Notes: a model not told the origin generated them from the letters alone. DNA of 64,000 bases from Adiantum capillus-veneris (GCA_014529385.2 CM043965.1:10550912-10614911), one strand, 5' to 3'; numbered from the stretch's first letter, positions 36,113 through 47,100 are shown. Numbers and translations: made by a program.

Positions 36113-37457
36113 ATGGGTGATCATGTTGAGCAACAGGGTATGCATTTTGACCCAGCAACAATGCAAATGTTTCAAGAATTTGCAATGTTTATGCAACAAC
36201 AACATGCTACTGAAAGAAGGGAGATTTCAGCAACGAAGGCCATACAAGCGGTCGTCAAGAGAATGGATCAGTTCAATGGCAAAGATGTAACCAAGTACTT
36301 ACGCGAGTATGTGAAGGAGATGGAGCTGCATCGCGTTTCAGAAGGTGAGATGATTCAAAGCTTTGAGCTAGTTGTTGCTCCAGAAATTAGGGAGCATGTT
36401 AGGGCAATTAAAGATGGGCATGGGAGAAATTGGGAAGAACTCAAAGTAGCTTTAAAGGAGGAATATTTCATGGAGGACTCTGAGAGAGTGACCAAAAGGA
36501 CATTCTTAGAATGGGTAGTCAAGCCAAAGCAAGGACTATCAATAACAGAGATACTTAGGGAATTTGAGCGGCGCTATGCACAACTCACTAGGACAGAAAG
36601 GGCCACACTAGATGCAGAGAAGACAGATCTTTTCTTACAAGCTGCAGGTAAAGAGTTTCAAGAAAATTTGGAGCTTCTTCTTGAAGATAAAGATGCTAAG
36701 CAAGGACTAAAGACCGACTGGAATGAGGTTGAAGGTGCTGTCTCACTGCTTGCCAAACGACAAAGAAGAAGGGACAAGATGGTAGTAAACACTACAAGTC
36801 CTTCCACCTCAACTTCTGACAAAATGGTAAAGCCTACTTTTATCGCTCCTAAGTTTGATGAGTCCATGCTAGATGAGCTTGTGAAGGGAATGTGTGACTT
36901 GAAGGTGAAGTTTGCAAAGCTTGAAGAAAAAGGCCAACCATCAGGGCCACTTCCTAGGCAAAGACAACAGCCCAAAGAAGGGTTTGTTAATAGACGCATT
37001 TGGTGTGATAGTACAAACCATGTAAGAAGGGTTTGTTAATAGACGTATTTGGTGTGATAGTACAAACCATGTAAGAAGGGATTGTGATGATTTTAGTGAT
37101 GCTTTGTCAAAAGATGTTGTCTTTTTTAAGGATGGTAAAATCCACTTAAGAGAGACAGGTCTACCCTTGAGAACTAACTTTGGGAAGGGGGGAATGCAAA
37201 CCTTAGTTGAAGATATGGCAACCAAGCATGCCACCTCTTTAGTTGAGGCAGCTACTTATGGAGTCAAAATTGAACATTTTTGTGATGAAGAAGTGAGTGA
37301 CCATCATGGTCAAATTTGGCCAAATGTCATGCAATTAGCTAAAAAGGGAAAGCTTACAAAAGAGATTCTACATGAAGCAGGTGATTGCATACGTCTAGAA
37401 ACAGGATGGAATGATCCAGTGGACTCATTGTCAGTGCATGCCTACATTACAAAATGA
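36113..37457 (+). pseudogene. Gag of the young gypsy element, broken by a 49-bp duplication
   Basis: The start at 36113 has a good context (ACCATGG), while the frame upstream lacks ATG. The first 309 residues form a Gag capsid-type protein (QFNGKDVTKYLREYVKEMEL, FERRYAQLTRTERATLD). Near 36990 a 49-bp tandem duplication shifts the frame and creates a stop at 37037-37039. The product continues in another frame through 37104-37457. The knuckle-like motif RIWCDSTNHVRRDC straddles the duplication; its first Cys position reads Arg in both copies. Gag-protease continuity also needs a one-base shift near 37455. Confidence 0.85.
36979..37079 (+). repeat. 49-bp tandem duplication in gag
   Basis: GGTTTGTTAATAGACG starts at 36981 and 37030, and the copies differ at one base or so. 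Because 49 is not a multiple of three, it shifts the gag frame. Confidence 0.95.
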
Positions 37458-38526
37458 GGCAATTGTAGAAGAGAAGCGCAGACATGAGAATGCTGATGAA
37501 GGACCATCAAAAAGAGCTTCTAGAAGTGGGGGAAGAAGCGACTCAATGCCTTCTCAAACACCCTCAACACAAGGAGCATCTCCACCTGAAGTACTCATGG
37601 AGGAGTCTACAACAGGAAAGAAGAAAGAGCAAACGAAAGGTAAGACAAAAAAAAAAACTTATAAACTACAATCTGATATTGAGGTTGCTACAGATTTAAA
37701 GAAAGTCTTGGAGGAAAGGATCTTGAATAGCAAGATTGAGTTTACTCTGGGAGAAGTTCTTGGCATTGCAAAGCGTGAATTCCATGAGGAGATCATTGAC
37801 ATCATCAAGAGAAAGAGGCAAACCCTTGCTGAAGTTTCTCGTCCACAGGTTGAAGGGGAAACCTCAAAGACACAAGGGATGCAACTGCAAAATAAGGAGA
37901 ATGATGGAGCTGTGGTAGGATGCTACCAATCTAGTGGGAGAGTGAAGCAAGTGTATTTCTCAAATGATGATGAAGAAGTTGAAGATATTCCTAGGAGTTA
38001 CTATTCACGAAGTCATTGGACAAGGGCTACTACAGAAACTTTGGTCAAGGTAGGTGATCTTGAAGAGCCATTTGTTGCCTTGATTGACCATGGTTCAGAA
38101 ATAAACATAATGTCAAAGAGTCTCTACAACAAGTGCAAATGGCCAATGGACACAGATCATGGTTGGATGGTAAAAGTGGCAAAAAATTCATCCGGTGAAT
38201 TGTATGCAGCATGTCCAGGTGTGAAGGTGACAATAGGTGATGTAAAGATTGACCAAAACTTCTTTGTACAGGATACATCTTCATATCATCTCATCCTTGG
38301 ACAGCCCTACATTGTGGGAGTTCGAATGGAAACAAAGGTAATGGACGATGGTTCAGCATATGCTAGGATACGTAGCAAAGATGGTAAACGTGCTGTCCAA
38401 TTCCTCACAGTTTGTGTAAACCATGAAAGAAATCGTGACAACCTCAGAGAACATCCTCTACCAAAGGTGAGCAAAGAGTTTCATGATCATAGAGAAATGA
38501 TGGGTTTTGGCCAAGTACCATTGTAA
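37411..38526 (+). pseudogene. Gag C-terminus and protease frame of the young gypsy element
   Basis: After a charged linker (GKKKEQTKGKTKKK) comes a retropepsin-like domain near 38070-38330: FVALIDHGSEINIMSKSLY, with DHG in place of DSG or DTG, and YHLILGQPYIVGV. The frame ends at 38526; coding resumes in another frame from about 38526 into the RT ORF, implying a small indel near 38520. Confidence 0.82.
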
Positions 38527-38603
38527 AGCGGGATTGCAGTGGTACAGAAAGAAAAAGGGTCTCGCCTGATCCAAAAATAGGTGAAGCATTTTCAACGAGC
38601 TCC

Positions 38604-41600
38604 TTGGTAACAAAGAATGGATCAGTATGTTTTAAAAAACTTGAAGATTTGAAGAGATGTGAGAAGCAATATGTGCATAATGTACAAATAGGCATGAAAA
38701 AGAGTGGGTTGCTAGAGCCTACTGAAAATGTTTTGGGTTTGTGTGAACAAGTTTCTTTTGTAGATACTATGGGTGAGCTTGATGCTATAATGAGGTCTAG
38801 TTTGCATCTTGAAAATGAAGTTGTGGAAGTTTGCTCTATGGAAATGTATCAAGTAATAGAAGCCTTTAAAGAAAGCCAAACAGTAGGCCCAGAAGTCCAT
38901 GTTGAAACTAAATACAAGAGTGTAGCAAAGAAGGTGAAACCAGTAGCTTCACCCTTACCACCCAACAACAGGGAAAAGATTGAACAGGCTTCTTTACAAC
39001 CAAGTTTGCGGAATCCTAAAAAGATCGGGCATACCTTCACAAAGGAGTCTTTTCAAGAGTTGCAGATTGGTTGCGAGGAGTTTCTAACACAGGAGGAGAC
39101 AAAGTGCTTCAAAGAAATGCTTTCAAAGCATGGTAAGGCTTTTGCATTTGAGCCACATGAGATAGGATGTGTTGATCCTTATATTGTAGCTCCTATGGTA
39201 ATTTTCACAATACCTCATGTGCCTTGGAATCTGCGGCCTATTCCGGTTCCAAAGGCTCATTTGCCAAAGTTAGTAGAGCTACTGAATGAGAAAATCAAAA
39301 TGGGAATCTTGGAGCCTTCTTGTGCTCCATACTCAAACAGGTGGTTCACAGTTCCAAAGAAGAATGGTTCTCTACGCTTCATCCAAGATATGCAACCAGT
39401 GAACAAGGTGACAATTAGAAATGTAGGAACAGGTCCAATTGTGGATGAATTTGCAGAGGCGTTTGCAGGGAGGGCAATCTACTCAATGGGGGATCTCTAC
39501 TCAGGGTATGATCAATTTCAGCTTGCAATCGAAAGCAGAGACTTGACAACCATGAGGACACCTTTGGGTTTGGTAAGGATGTGTACCTTGCCACAGGGAG
39601 CAACCAACTTGGTTGCACATATGATGAATGGGATGAATAAGGTCTTACGTGACTTTATTCCTCAAATCACAATGCCTTTCATTGATGATTTGCCTATCAA
39701 AGGATGTGAAGAAAGTGACAAAGTTGAAGCTTTGGATCTCAAGGGATGTCGCAGGTTTGTGGTAAATCACATAAATGATTGTGATAAAATTTTGTCTAGG
39801 TTGGAAGAAGTGAATCTTACATTGTCAGGGAAAAAGTCTATGTTTGGTGTCAATGAAGTGCTCATTGTGGGGCACATGTGCGGGCCATATGGTAGGAAAC
39901 CTTGTCCATCAAAGGTAGATGCCATCCAAAGAATGAAAGAAACATGCACTAGCATCACTGAGGTTAGAAGGTTTCTGGGAGCATGTGTCTTCTATGTTAT
40001 TTGGATTCCACATTATGCACATGTAGCTGATCCTCTTTATCAGCTGCTTAGAAAGAATCAAAAGTTTAAATGGACAGAAGCACATGTAAAATCCATGAAA
40101 AAGCTAAAGGAGTTACTCCAGTCAGCAACGACTTTGAGAAAGGTAGACTATGAGTGTCAAAGGCCAGTGATTGTGACAGTAGATACCAGTCCTACAGGGA
40201 TTGGATGGGCAATAGGGCAAGATGACAAAGAAGGACACAGGTATGTGGTAAGATTTGGAGCAAAGGTACTAAGTGCTCGCCAAAGAAACTATCCACAGAT
40301 AAAGAGAGAGTTATGGGGTATGGTTACAGCCTTGAAAAGTGGAAAAGAGTACCTAATTGGTGCATGTGTGGTTGTAGAAACAGATTGTCTACCACTTCTT
40401 GGGATGATTACAAGCTGCTCAACACCAGACATTGCTATGTTGCGGTGGATTGCCTACATTAAGTCCTTAAATCCCGAGTTTAAGCACATTGCAGGTAAAG
40501 ACAATACAGTGGCAGATATGCTATCAAGGGCAAGGTATGAAGATGAGTCACAAATGATTGATGAGGGAGATGATGTAGGCACAAAATTCTATTCTATCTC
40601 TCATGTCAAAGGTAACAATGTCTGTATGACTAATTCACTTGAATTGTTCTTGAAAGATCTTTATGAAGGTGATTGGATTCTTATTGGAAGCTACTTGAGT
40701 ACTCTAACAAAACAGGATGATTGGTCTGAACAAGAATTCAAGAGGATACGCAGGAAAGCATATGGGTACTTTTTAAGGGATAGTTACTTGTGGAAGCATC
40801 CTAAGCAAAAGGGTGCTACACCACAACGGGTTATATGTAAAAAAGAGACTCAAGTAAAGCTCATGCAAGAGTTTCATGAGAGTCTATGGGCTGGACACAG
40901 GGGTGTGTGGGCAACCTTCTCCAAGTTGAAAGAAAAATACTGGTGGAAGGGTATGTATAAAGATGTATCTCAGTTTGTAGAGTCATGTGTAACTTGTCAA
41001 ATGTATTCAAATGTTCGACATCGTGATGGATTGCACCCTACATATCCACTAGCCATGCACTATAAATGGGTTGTGGATCTAGTCACGATGCCTTTAGGAC
41101 TCTGGCAGATGAGATACTTGGTTCTTGCACGAGAGGACCTAACTAATCAGGTTGAAGGAAGAGCATTAAGAGCTAAAACCACAGAAGCTGTGTGCAAATT
41201 CCTTCTTGATGAGGTGATTTGCCGTTATGGTTGTGTGGGAAAAATCACTGCAGATCGAGGTGAACTGGATGCCGAAGAAGCAAGGGAGTTCTTTTCTAAA
41301 TTAGGGATCAAGCTTTCTCTTACTATAGCTTACAACCCTGAAGGCAATGGAAAGAGTGAAAGAGGGCATCCTCCTATCATCAAAGCTTTGGCCAAGGCTT
41401 GTGAAGGAAGAGTTGGTGAGTGGCCAAAACTGTTACCATATGCTTTATGGGCTGATCGTACAACACATAGCTCAGTAACTGGCTACATGCCTGCGGAGCT
41501 AATGTATGGTCAAAAGCCAGTGATGCCGATTGAAGATACAATTCCTACATGGAATGTACTACCTTGGCAAGAGGGGCTTAGTAGGGAAGATCTCCTTGCA

Positions 41601-42053
41601 CTGCGTATAAGGCAGCTAGAGAGAAGACCTGGAGACATTGAAGCTGCAAAAGAACGACTCAAAAATGCAAGGTTGAAAAACAAGGACTATTTTGATAAGC
41701 GACATCGACTCAGGAGCAAAGCAATTGACAAAGGTGACTGGGTTTTAGTGTATGATAGTAGCCTTGATAACCAGCATACAGTCATGCGTAAGTTCTCAAA
41801 AAGATGGTTTGGACCGTATGTTGTAAAGCATGTGTATGAAAATGCTACTTACAGCTTGTCTGAACTAGATGGTACAGAAGTAAAGATTCCCATTGCAGGA
41901 AAAAGGATTAAAATGTTTAAGAGAAGAGGAGACAATGATCTAGAAGATATGGATGAGGAAGAAGAGAAAAACACAGGTGAAGATCGAAGTGAACACGAAG
42001 CTCTAGAATCATCCAGTGAAGAAGAAGACAAGGAAGATGTACAAGAGGTCTAA
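38604..42053 (+). CDS. RT-RNase H-integrase polyprotein (about 1149 aa)
   Basis: One open frame carries RT (NLRPIPVPKAHLPKLVELL, MGDLYSGYDQFQLAI and the active site PFIDDLPIKG near residue 360), RNase H (VTVDTSPTGIGWAIG near 525, then DNTVADMLSRA), an integrase zinc-binding module (ending CVTCQMYS near 800), and a DDE core (VVDLVTMP, ITADRGEL, and the Glu of GNGKSERGH near 915). The C-terminus has a GPY-like WFGPYVVKHV and an acidic tail. It copies element RNA and inserts the DNA. The frame also reads upstream of 38604 to about 38526, so the listed start is not the true polyprotein start. The FIDD active site is unusual among plant gypsy elements. Confidence 0.9.
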   Translation: MVTKNGSVCFKKLEDLKRCEKQYVHNVQIGMKKSGLLEPTENVLGLCEQVSFVDTMGELDAIMRSSLHLENEVVEVCSMEMYQVIEAFKESQTVGPEVHVETKYKSVAKKVKPVASPLPPNNREKIEQASLQPSLRNPKKIGHTFTKESFQELQIGCEEFLTQEETKCFKEMLSKHGKAFAFEPHEIGCVDPYIVAPMVIFTIPHVPWNLRPIPVPKAHLPKLVELLNEKIKMGILEPSCAPYSNRWFTVPKKNGSLRFIQDMQPVNKVTIRNVGTGPIVDEFAEAFAGRAIYSMGDLYSGYDQFQLAIESRDLTTMRTPLGLVRMCTLPQGATNLVAHMMNGMNKVLRDFIPQITMPFIDDLPIKGCEESDKVEALDLKGCRRFVVNHINDCDKILSRLEEVNLTLSGKKSMFGVNEVLIVGHMCGPYGRKPCPSKVDAIQRMKETCTSITEVRRFLGACVFYVIWIPHYAHVADPLYQLLRKNQKFKWTEAHVKSMKKLKELLQSATTLRKVDYECQRPVIVTVDTSPTGIGWAIGQDDKEGHRYVVRFGAKVLSARQRNYPQIKRELWGMVTALKSGKEYLIGACVVVETDCLPLLGMITSCSTPDIAMLRWIAYIKSLNPEFKHIAGKDNTVADMLSRARYEDESQMIDEGDDVGTKFYSISHVKGNNVCMTNSLELFLKDLYEGDWILIGSYLSTLTKQDDWSEQEFKRIRRKAYGYFLRDSYLWKHPKQKGATPQRVICKKETQVKLMQEFHESLWAGHRGVWATFSKLKEKYWWKGMYKDVSQFVESCVTCQMYSNVRHRDGLHPTYPLAMHYKWVVDLVTMPLGLWQMRYLVLAREDLTNQVEGRALRAKTTEAVCKFLLDEVICRYGCVGKITADRGELDAEEAREFFSKLGIKLSLTIAYNPEGNGKSERGHPPIIKALAKACEGRVGEWPKLLPYALWADRTTHSSVTGYMPAELMYGQKPVMPIEDTIPTWNVLPWQEGLSREDLLALRIRQLERRPGDIEAAKERLKNARLKNKDYFDKRHRLRSKAIDKGDWVLVYDSSLDNQHTVMRKFSKRWFGPYVVKHVYENATYSLSELDGTEVKIPIAGKRIKMFKRRGDNDLEDMDEEEEKNTGEDRSEHEALESSSEEEDKEDVQEV

Positions 42054-42098
42054 TCTTACAAAGAGACAATGTGGCACATACCGGAGGATGTGCAGGTT

Positions 42099-42111
42099 TA
42101 GAGGGGGTGGA
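42099..42111 (+). other. Polypurine tract
   Basis: TAGAGGGGGTGGA directly precedes the TGTCGTGC start of the 3' LTR. Confidence 0.85.
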
Positions 42112-43520
42112 TGTCGTGCTGTGACACGTACATAGTGGGAACGCATGCTATACAAGATCTATCTTGTATTTTTTTTAGATACATAATTATATTTCCTATA
42201 GTGTACATATGAATATTTAAGTATAATAATAAGCCTTCTATCTCATCCTATTATTTTTCTCAAGGGTAACATATCCTTACTTTACCATCAGAAAATACTA
42301 TGGGAAAAGCATCAATAGCTCCGCTTCTTTAACTTGGGGCAAAAAGCATTGATTCTTTATTTCTACTATTTCATTATCATCTCACACCCTAGCTAGATCC
42401 TATATCTAGGGTAAACTCCAATATATATATATTCTATGTATTTTTTATACTTTTCTTATATTTCTTTTTAAATAGCTACTAGGAGAGAATCAAATCCTAG
42501 TGGGACACTAGGTGGCATGATTTCAAAGATACACTTATTTTAATGCATTATTGCAAGCATGGTTACAAAACTTTGTCAAGGAGAAATGTCATGCTTTCAT
42601 ATGGCATGAGGTGTCCTTGGGAATTAAATGAAAGTCAAGGCTAAGGAGACCACATGAAGACTTTTGCTGCCATAAATGGACCCTATTTTGATGAATTTTT
42701 TACACAAGGTTCCAATCCGAATTGGAGAATGATTTTAAAATGAAAATCGTAGCTAATGAGCTGAAGTTTCTGCCCATATTTTTATTTTTTAATTTGGAGC
42801 TACGTTTGAGGAGATATGATCAAAATACTAGACCCCAGTTTGCCCACATCATGCAGGGACAGCTCATTTCCAACTTTTCCAATTCCTGTTCACACTGGCT
42901 TCTCTCTTCTTGTGTAAACCCTTGTGGGTTCCCTTCACCTATAAAAGGGGACCTCTTCTTCCTTGGAAGGAACTCAAGCATTCAAGCCATTGATGAGAGG
43001 AATTCTTGAGGGAGTGAGTAGTAATGCCTAATTGTACTTAGCCCCATTAACATAAGCCCAAGCCTACACTTTCTCCTAGAGGAAAACTAGCCATTCTTGT
43101 ACGCCATCCTTGGAGGATCAACTCTAATCAAAGAAGGTGTTGTACTTGGCGTATCAATCAAAGTGGAATTATCCACTCTTCTTCTCTCTCCATCAATAAT
43201 AGTGCCGAAGGGTTTCAAGTAAGATGTGTTCTACATTGATGTTTTCTTGATTTCTTGTCGTTTTCATTTTCATCTCTAATCCAACATATATATATATATA
43301 TATATCTAATCTCATCTCTTTAACCAAATCTATCTCTTTCACTCTTAGTAATTCATCCTCTCTACAAATTTTAGGTTCTCCTTGCTGCAGGTACATCTCT
43401 CCCCGCAGTATCCTTATTGCCTACGGGCAAGAATAGGGCTTGGGAGGGAAACTTCTCATCTCTTCACTTCTCTCATATCTACATTTTTCTCATATCTACA
43501 TTTCTCACATACTATCCTAG

Positions 43521-43739
43521 ATGAATAACCCACATGATGATCATTTCTATCGCTTTCACTCTGTACGATCTATTAGAATTAACGTATGGATTAGCCGTAA
43601 AATACACTTTCAACAACGTATAGTGTTTCTCTTCGGCCCTGAAAGGCTCAATGAAATACTTCTATCACCGGATCCCATCATACTACCTCTCATAGACTAT
43701 AACTTTTCTTTTGACGTAAGCGTAGTTATCTTGCTATGA
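43521..43739 (+). CDS. LTR-encoded small protein A (72 aa), 3' LTR copy
   Basis: Same as the ORF at 35431-35649, with an identical translation. Transcripts starting in the 3' LTR (TATA at 42940) would carry this pair without gag or pol, giving a possible way to express the small proteins alone. Confidence 0.55.
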   Translation: MNNPHDDHFYRFHSVRSIRINVWISRKIHFQQRIVFLFGPERLNEILLSPDPIILPLIDYNFSFDVSVVILL

Positions 43740-43948
43740 ACCAAGAGGATTTGTACACACAATTAATCCCAATCACTAGACAAAAAATATATATTATGGT
43801 AAGCACAAAACTACAATTCCAAAGAACAATTCGTAGCCTATTTGGTCAGCCAAGATTGAATGCCATTAACTCATCCATTAACCCTTTAATATTACCCATG
43901 ATACGATATGACCATAGCCTTGATGTTTTCATCTTCGTATTGTTTTGA
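43736..43948 (+). CDS. LTR-encoded small protein B (70 aa), 3' LTR copy
   Basis: Same as the ORF at 35646-35858, with an identical translation. It keeps the 4-base ATGA overlap with protein A. Confidence 0.55.
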   Translation: MNQEDLYTQLIPITRQKIYIMVSTKLQFQRTIRSLFGQPRLNAINSSINPLILPMIRYDHSLDVFIFVLF

Positions 43949-44254
43949 CATTCTCTTTTGCGTTCTTTCTTTGTGTGTGTGAGTGCAAGAGAGAAAGAGT
44001 GAGTCTTCTTTGATTGAACTTCTTTCCAAACCCTAGTCTTCATGGCATCTATGGTTTAACTCCTTCATATAGTTTTTGTTGAGTTCTCTCACAAACTCTC
44101 ACAGCCATAAGCCCGGTGCTTTCCTGGCAAGACCGCAAATTTCTCGACAACGCGTGGACGCAAAAATAATAATTGAATAACCATGAACGTGCATAAACTT
44201 ATCTCTCTGTTGCTTTTTATTATTCTTAGACTTTTCTTTTGGCTCTTGAGAGCT

Positions 44255-44692
44255 TATATAAGTGCCTCTCTTCCCCAATTTCAACACGCACACAGAAGTG
44301 GAAGCTCTCTTGCCGTGACGTCGGAGGTATCTTCTCTCCCTTAATCTCTCACCCTCAACCAATCTCCATCTCCAACTCCATATCTACCACCATTGTGTTG
44401 TTCCTCGGATTGTTGAGTTCTCTTTCTCTTTCTTTTGTCATCTTCTTGGCAAGCAAGGAGCCATAACTCTGTTTTTCATAGCAAAGCTTTCCTCCTTCTC
44501 TATCATGATATGATGGCCCCAAAGCGAGTGACACAAAGCTCCAAAGACACTCATGTCGTTCTGCCTCTAAGGAAGGCCCCAAAAAAGGTATCAACTACTC
44601 CAATTGTACCTTAAGTGGAGGTATCAATTGCGGAAGAAGTTGAAACCGTCCAATTGTCAACATGGAAGGTAGTCAAACACGTCGTTAATTTG
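44255..44692 (+). pseudogene. Gene-like first exon with TATA box
   Basis: TATATAAG at 44255, a leader of about 250 bases, an ATG at 44513 (MAPKRVTQSSKD), and an exon ending at 44692 before GTAAGA make a plausible first exon of 60 codons. A TAA at 44612 (possibly from CAA) breaks it. Lys-rich and acidic parts are visible but no domain is recognised. The young gypsy element ends about 105 bp upstream of the TATA box. It could also be the remains of another element. Confidence 0.35.
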
Positions 44693-44749
44693 GTAAGACA
44701 AATTTATAATTTTGCATCATTATACATATCGACCAAGTAAGTCAAGCCC

Positions 44750-45217
44750 TGTAATTCCCTTACACCATCTGAGAGCGTGATTGTATCACAAAAAACAAGC
44801 ATATGATTTCATAGAATAGTGAAAGATTTGTTTGATAAATTGTCACTGTTTGATAAACTATTATTGTTTGATAACTTTCTACTTTTTTATATTAAGAGCT
44901 GGTTAATCATGTCTGAAGAATCATTTAAAGAGAATAATTGCTAAAGGAATATCTTTTGTTGCTCGCGGTTAGCGAGATGCCTTGCAGTTATCGAGATGAT
45001 CTCACAATTAGCGGAGAATAAGTTGAGGCTATCAAGTCTCTTGCAGTGATTAGAAAGATGCCTTGTGGGTAGCGAGATGCCCTTCCCCACCATGGATAGA
45101 GGTCTTATTCTCTTTTACTGCTTGTAGCCTTGCTTCGTGGAATCGGATTAGGGTGTCTTCCATGGAACTTGGAAATAAAGGAAGGCTAACTATCAAGTTG
45201 CTGCACTCAACCTCACA
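44750..45217 (+). repeat. Candidate 5' LTR (468 bp)
   Basis: The right end is supported by the primer site two bases later. The left end (TGTAATTCCC) is chosen by its TG start only. No second copy was found in the window. Confidence 0.4.
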
Positions 45218-45219
45218 AT

Positions 45220-45232
45220 TGGTATCAAAGCA
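45220..45232 (+). other. Primer binding site, iMet-like
   Basis: TGGTATCAAAGC differs from the tRNA-iMet site TGGTATCAGAGC at one base. It marks the start of the internal region. Confidence 0.7.
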
Positions 45233-45642
45233 TTAGGATAAAAGTTTGGATTGTGTCTTGCCGAGGGTCTGCGACTAGATAGGCTTAGTTAAGATCTGTC
45301 GATTAGAGTAGTTGTTGGTGGTCAAGTGATTTGTGAGGTGATAAAAGCGTTTACTAGTCCGTGTGTGGCAGTGAAGCATTTTTCTAGTCATAGATGCAAA
45401 ACCCCATATGACTTGTAGGAGTAGCTTTAGGTAAGTGATCCGATTCTGATCTAGAGCTATTCAACACTGAATTATTTGCTAAAGTGCTTGATTGCATTTG
45501 AAATCACGGAAAAGTGTGCTTTTGAGGGTAAAAATGCATTAAACAAGCTTTTGTGGATATTTTTGTATGACTGACTGATGCTGTGCATATAAAAGAGCAT
45601 TTGCAAGGGCTATGTGAAGAAAACTTGCAATTCTGTAAACAT

Positions 45643-47100
45643 AGACATCCTACGCGTAGGATGTATCAAGGGGGTTCTGGAGACCAAATTTGAAAATTCT
45701 GACTGCACCAGTGGGTTCAGAGGGTAGGTTTTACCCTAGTAACATATTGACTTGGGTGTTTTTCCCTATTTTTGTTGACCAAAAGCCAAAAGGCGGAGTC
45801 AGAAAACGTAAAATTTCAGAAAAGGCTTAATTGAGTGATTTTTGCATGTTTTTGCAATTGTGAAGCATACTTGCACTTGCTGAGAGCATAAGGAAGCATC
45901 AGGGACACTTCAGTCTCAAAAAATCAACAGTAGACATCCTACGCGTAGTATGTCTACAGGGTGATATGGTGAAAATTTTGAAAATCTGAGGTTATCAGTG
46001 TGTTTAGAAGGTAGGTTTTACCCTATTTTCACATGAAAAGTGGAAATTTGACCAAATTTTGACAGATCAAAGCCAAAAGACGAGAATTGCTAAACATCCT
46101 ACCCAAATTATGCCCAAGGCATAATTTTTGAGACCAAACCATAGGGTGACTTCAAAGGCATGTTCTAAATGTTGTATTGAGTGCATGTGATAAATTTCAT
46201 CTCATTTGGGTCAGTGAAAGGGAAGATTGAGCGGACTTTAGCACTTTTGACTGAAAAAAGGCAAGAACAGCTAAAATTTGGGTCTTTTGAAATCCAAACC
46301 AAAATCTGAGCATACCACTGGGTTGCTGACATCAAGGGGAAGCTTTGGGTCAAGTCTGGGGTCAAACAGGCCAAAAAGACATCCTACACGTAGGATGTCA
46401 TATGTGTGATTTTGCACTCCAAAATTAATTTTGAGCATACTACAGTGATCATCACCTTAAGGAGAGTCTGTGGTTCAAATTTGGGTTCATTCTGAGAAAA
46501 AAGACATCCTACGCGTAGGATGTCTACTGCATAATTCTGAAACCAAAATTCTCCTGTGGACATAGCATGCTGTCATATAGCCTTAGATAAGCCTCCTAGT
46601 CAAATTTGGTCCAATTTGGAGTTGATTTGACTTGGGAATTCATCAGAACAGACATCAGGCTTCTGGAGCAGATTCTGGATCATTTGACCAACCTATAGGT
46701 GTCAGAATCAAAAAGTAAAAATAGCCGTGAGTTAAGCACATCAAGGGGAAGCTACAGTGCAAGTTTGAGCTGAAACAGAGCAGTTAGACATACTACGTGT
46801 AGGATGTCTCCAGCTTGATTTAGGACTCCAAACGAACTTATGAACACGCCACTGTGATCAGCACATCAAGGAGAAGCTAGGGTGAAAATTTCAAGTCATT
46901 CTAAGCAAAAAGACATCCTACGCGTAGGATGTCTCAAGGCCTTTTTTAGGTGCAAATAAAATTCTGAGCATAGCATTGGGTTGCTGGACTTAAGGGGAGT
47001 CTCTGGACCAATTTTTGTTAAATTCTAAGCATATAGACATCCTACGCGTAGGATGTCTCTAGGCCTGTTTTAGGGTCCAACTGTACCTTTGACCATACAG
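45643..47100 (+). repeat. Tandem array of 24-bp palindromes in the leader
   Basis: A 24-bp self-complementary motif with core ATCCTACGCGTAGGAT and AGAC/GTCT ends starts at 45643, 45932, 46377, 46502, 46786, 46911 and 47035. Spacings are 124-125 bp or roughly two to three times 142-148 bp. Degenerate copies near 46095 and 46640 fill some gaps, giving about nine or ten units. Spacer sequence also repeats (GAGCATA, CAAGGGGAAGCT, GGGTTGCTG...). In RNA each palindrome can fold as a hairpin or pair with another molecule. No ORF crosses the array. Confidence 0.92.

Larger units (their letters stand above)
34029..44149 (+). mobile_element. Full-length Ty3/gypsy element with 2.0-kb LTRs
   Basis: The LTRs at 34029-36059 and 42112-44149 start TGTCGTGCTG and end CTCGACA. 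They are near identical, with about 17 substitutions by eye, all in the first 1.2 kb. A 4-bp duplication ACGC flanks the element. Internal order is primer site, Gag, protease, RT, RNase H, integrase, polypurine tract. No chromodomain motif is seen. The RT active site reads FIDD, and RT-RNaseH-integrase is one uninterrupted frame of over 1100 codons. Gag and protease are broken by small indels. The low divergence suggests a recent insertion. Confidence 0.96.
42112..44149 (+). repeat. 3' LTR (2038 bp)
   Basis: The partner of 34029-36059. It is 7 bp longer because of small indels and a longer TA run near 43285-43305. TATA box at 42940-42946. Confidence 0.95.

Noticed and set aside
37411-37457. 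Programmed +1 frameshift between gag and protease
   Set aside because: The gag frame is already shifted by a 49-bp duplication and another small indel follows near 38520, so simple decay explains it. Intact relatives would be needed to argue for recoding.
44750-45217. Firm LTR call for the gag-only element
   Set aside because: Only the right end is backed by a primer site; the left end is a guess and no partner LTR was seen, so it is listed with low confidence.
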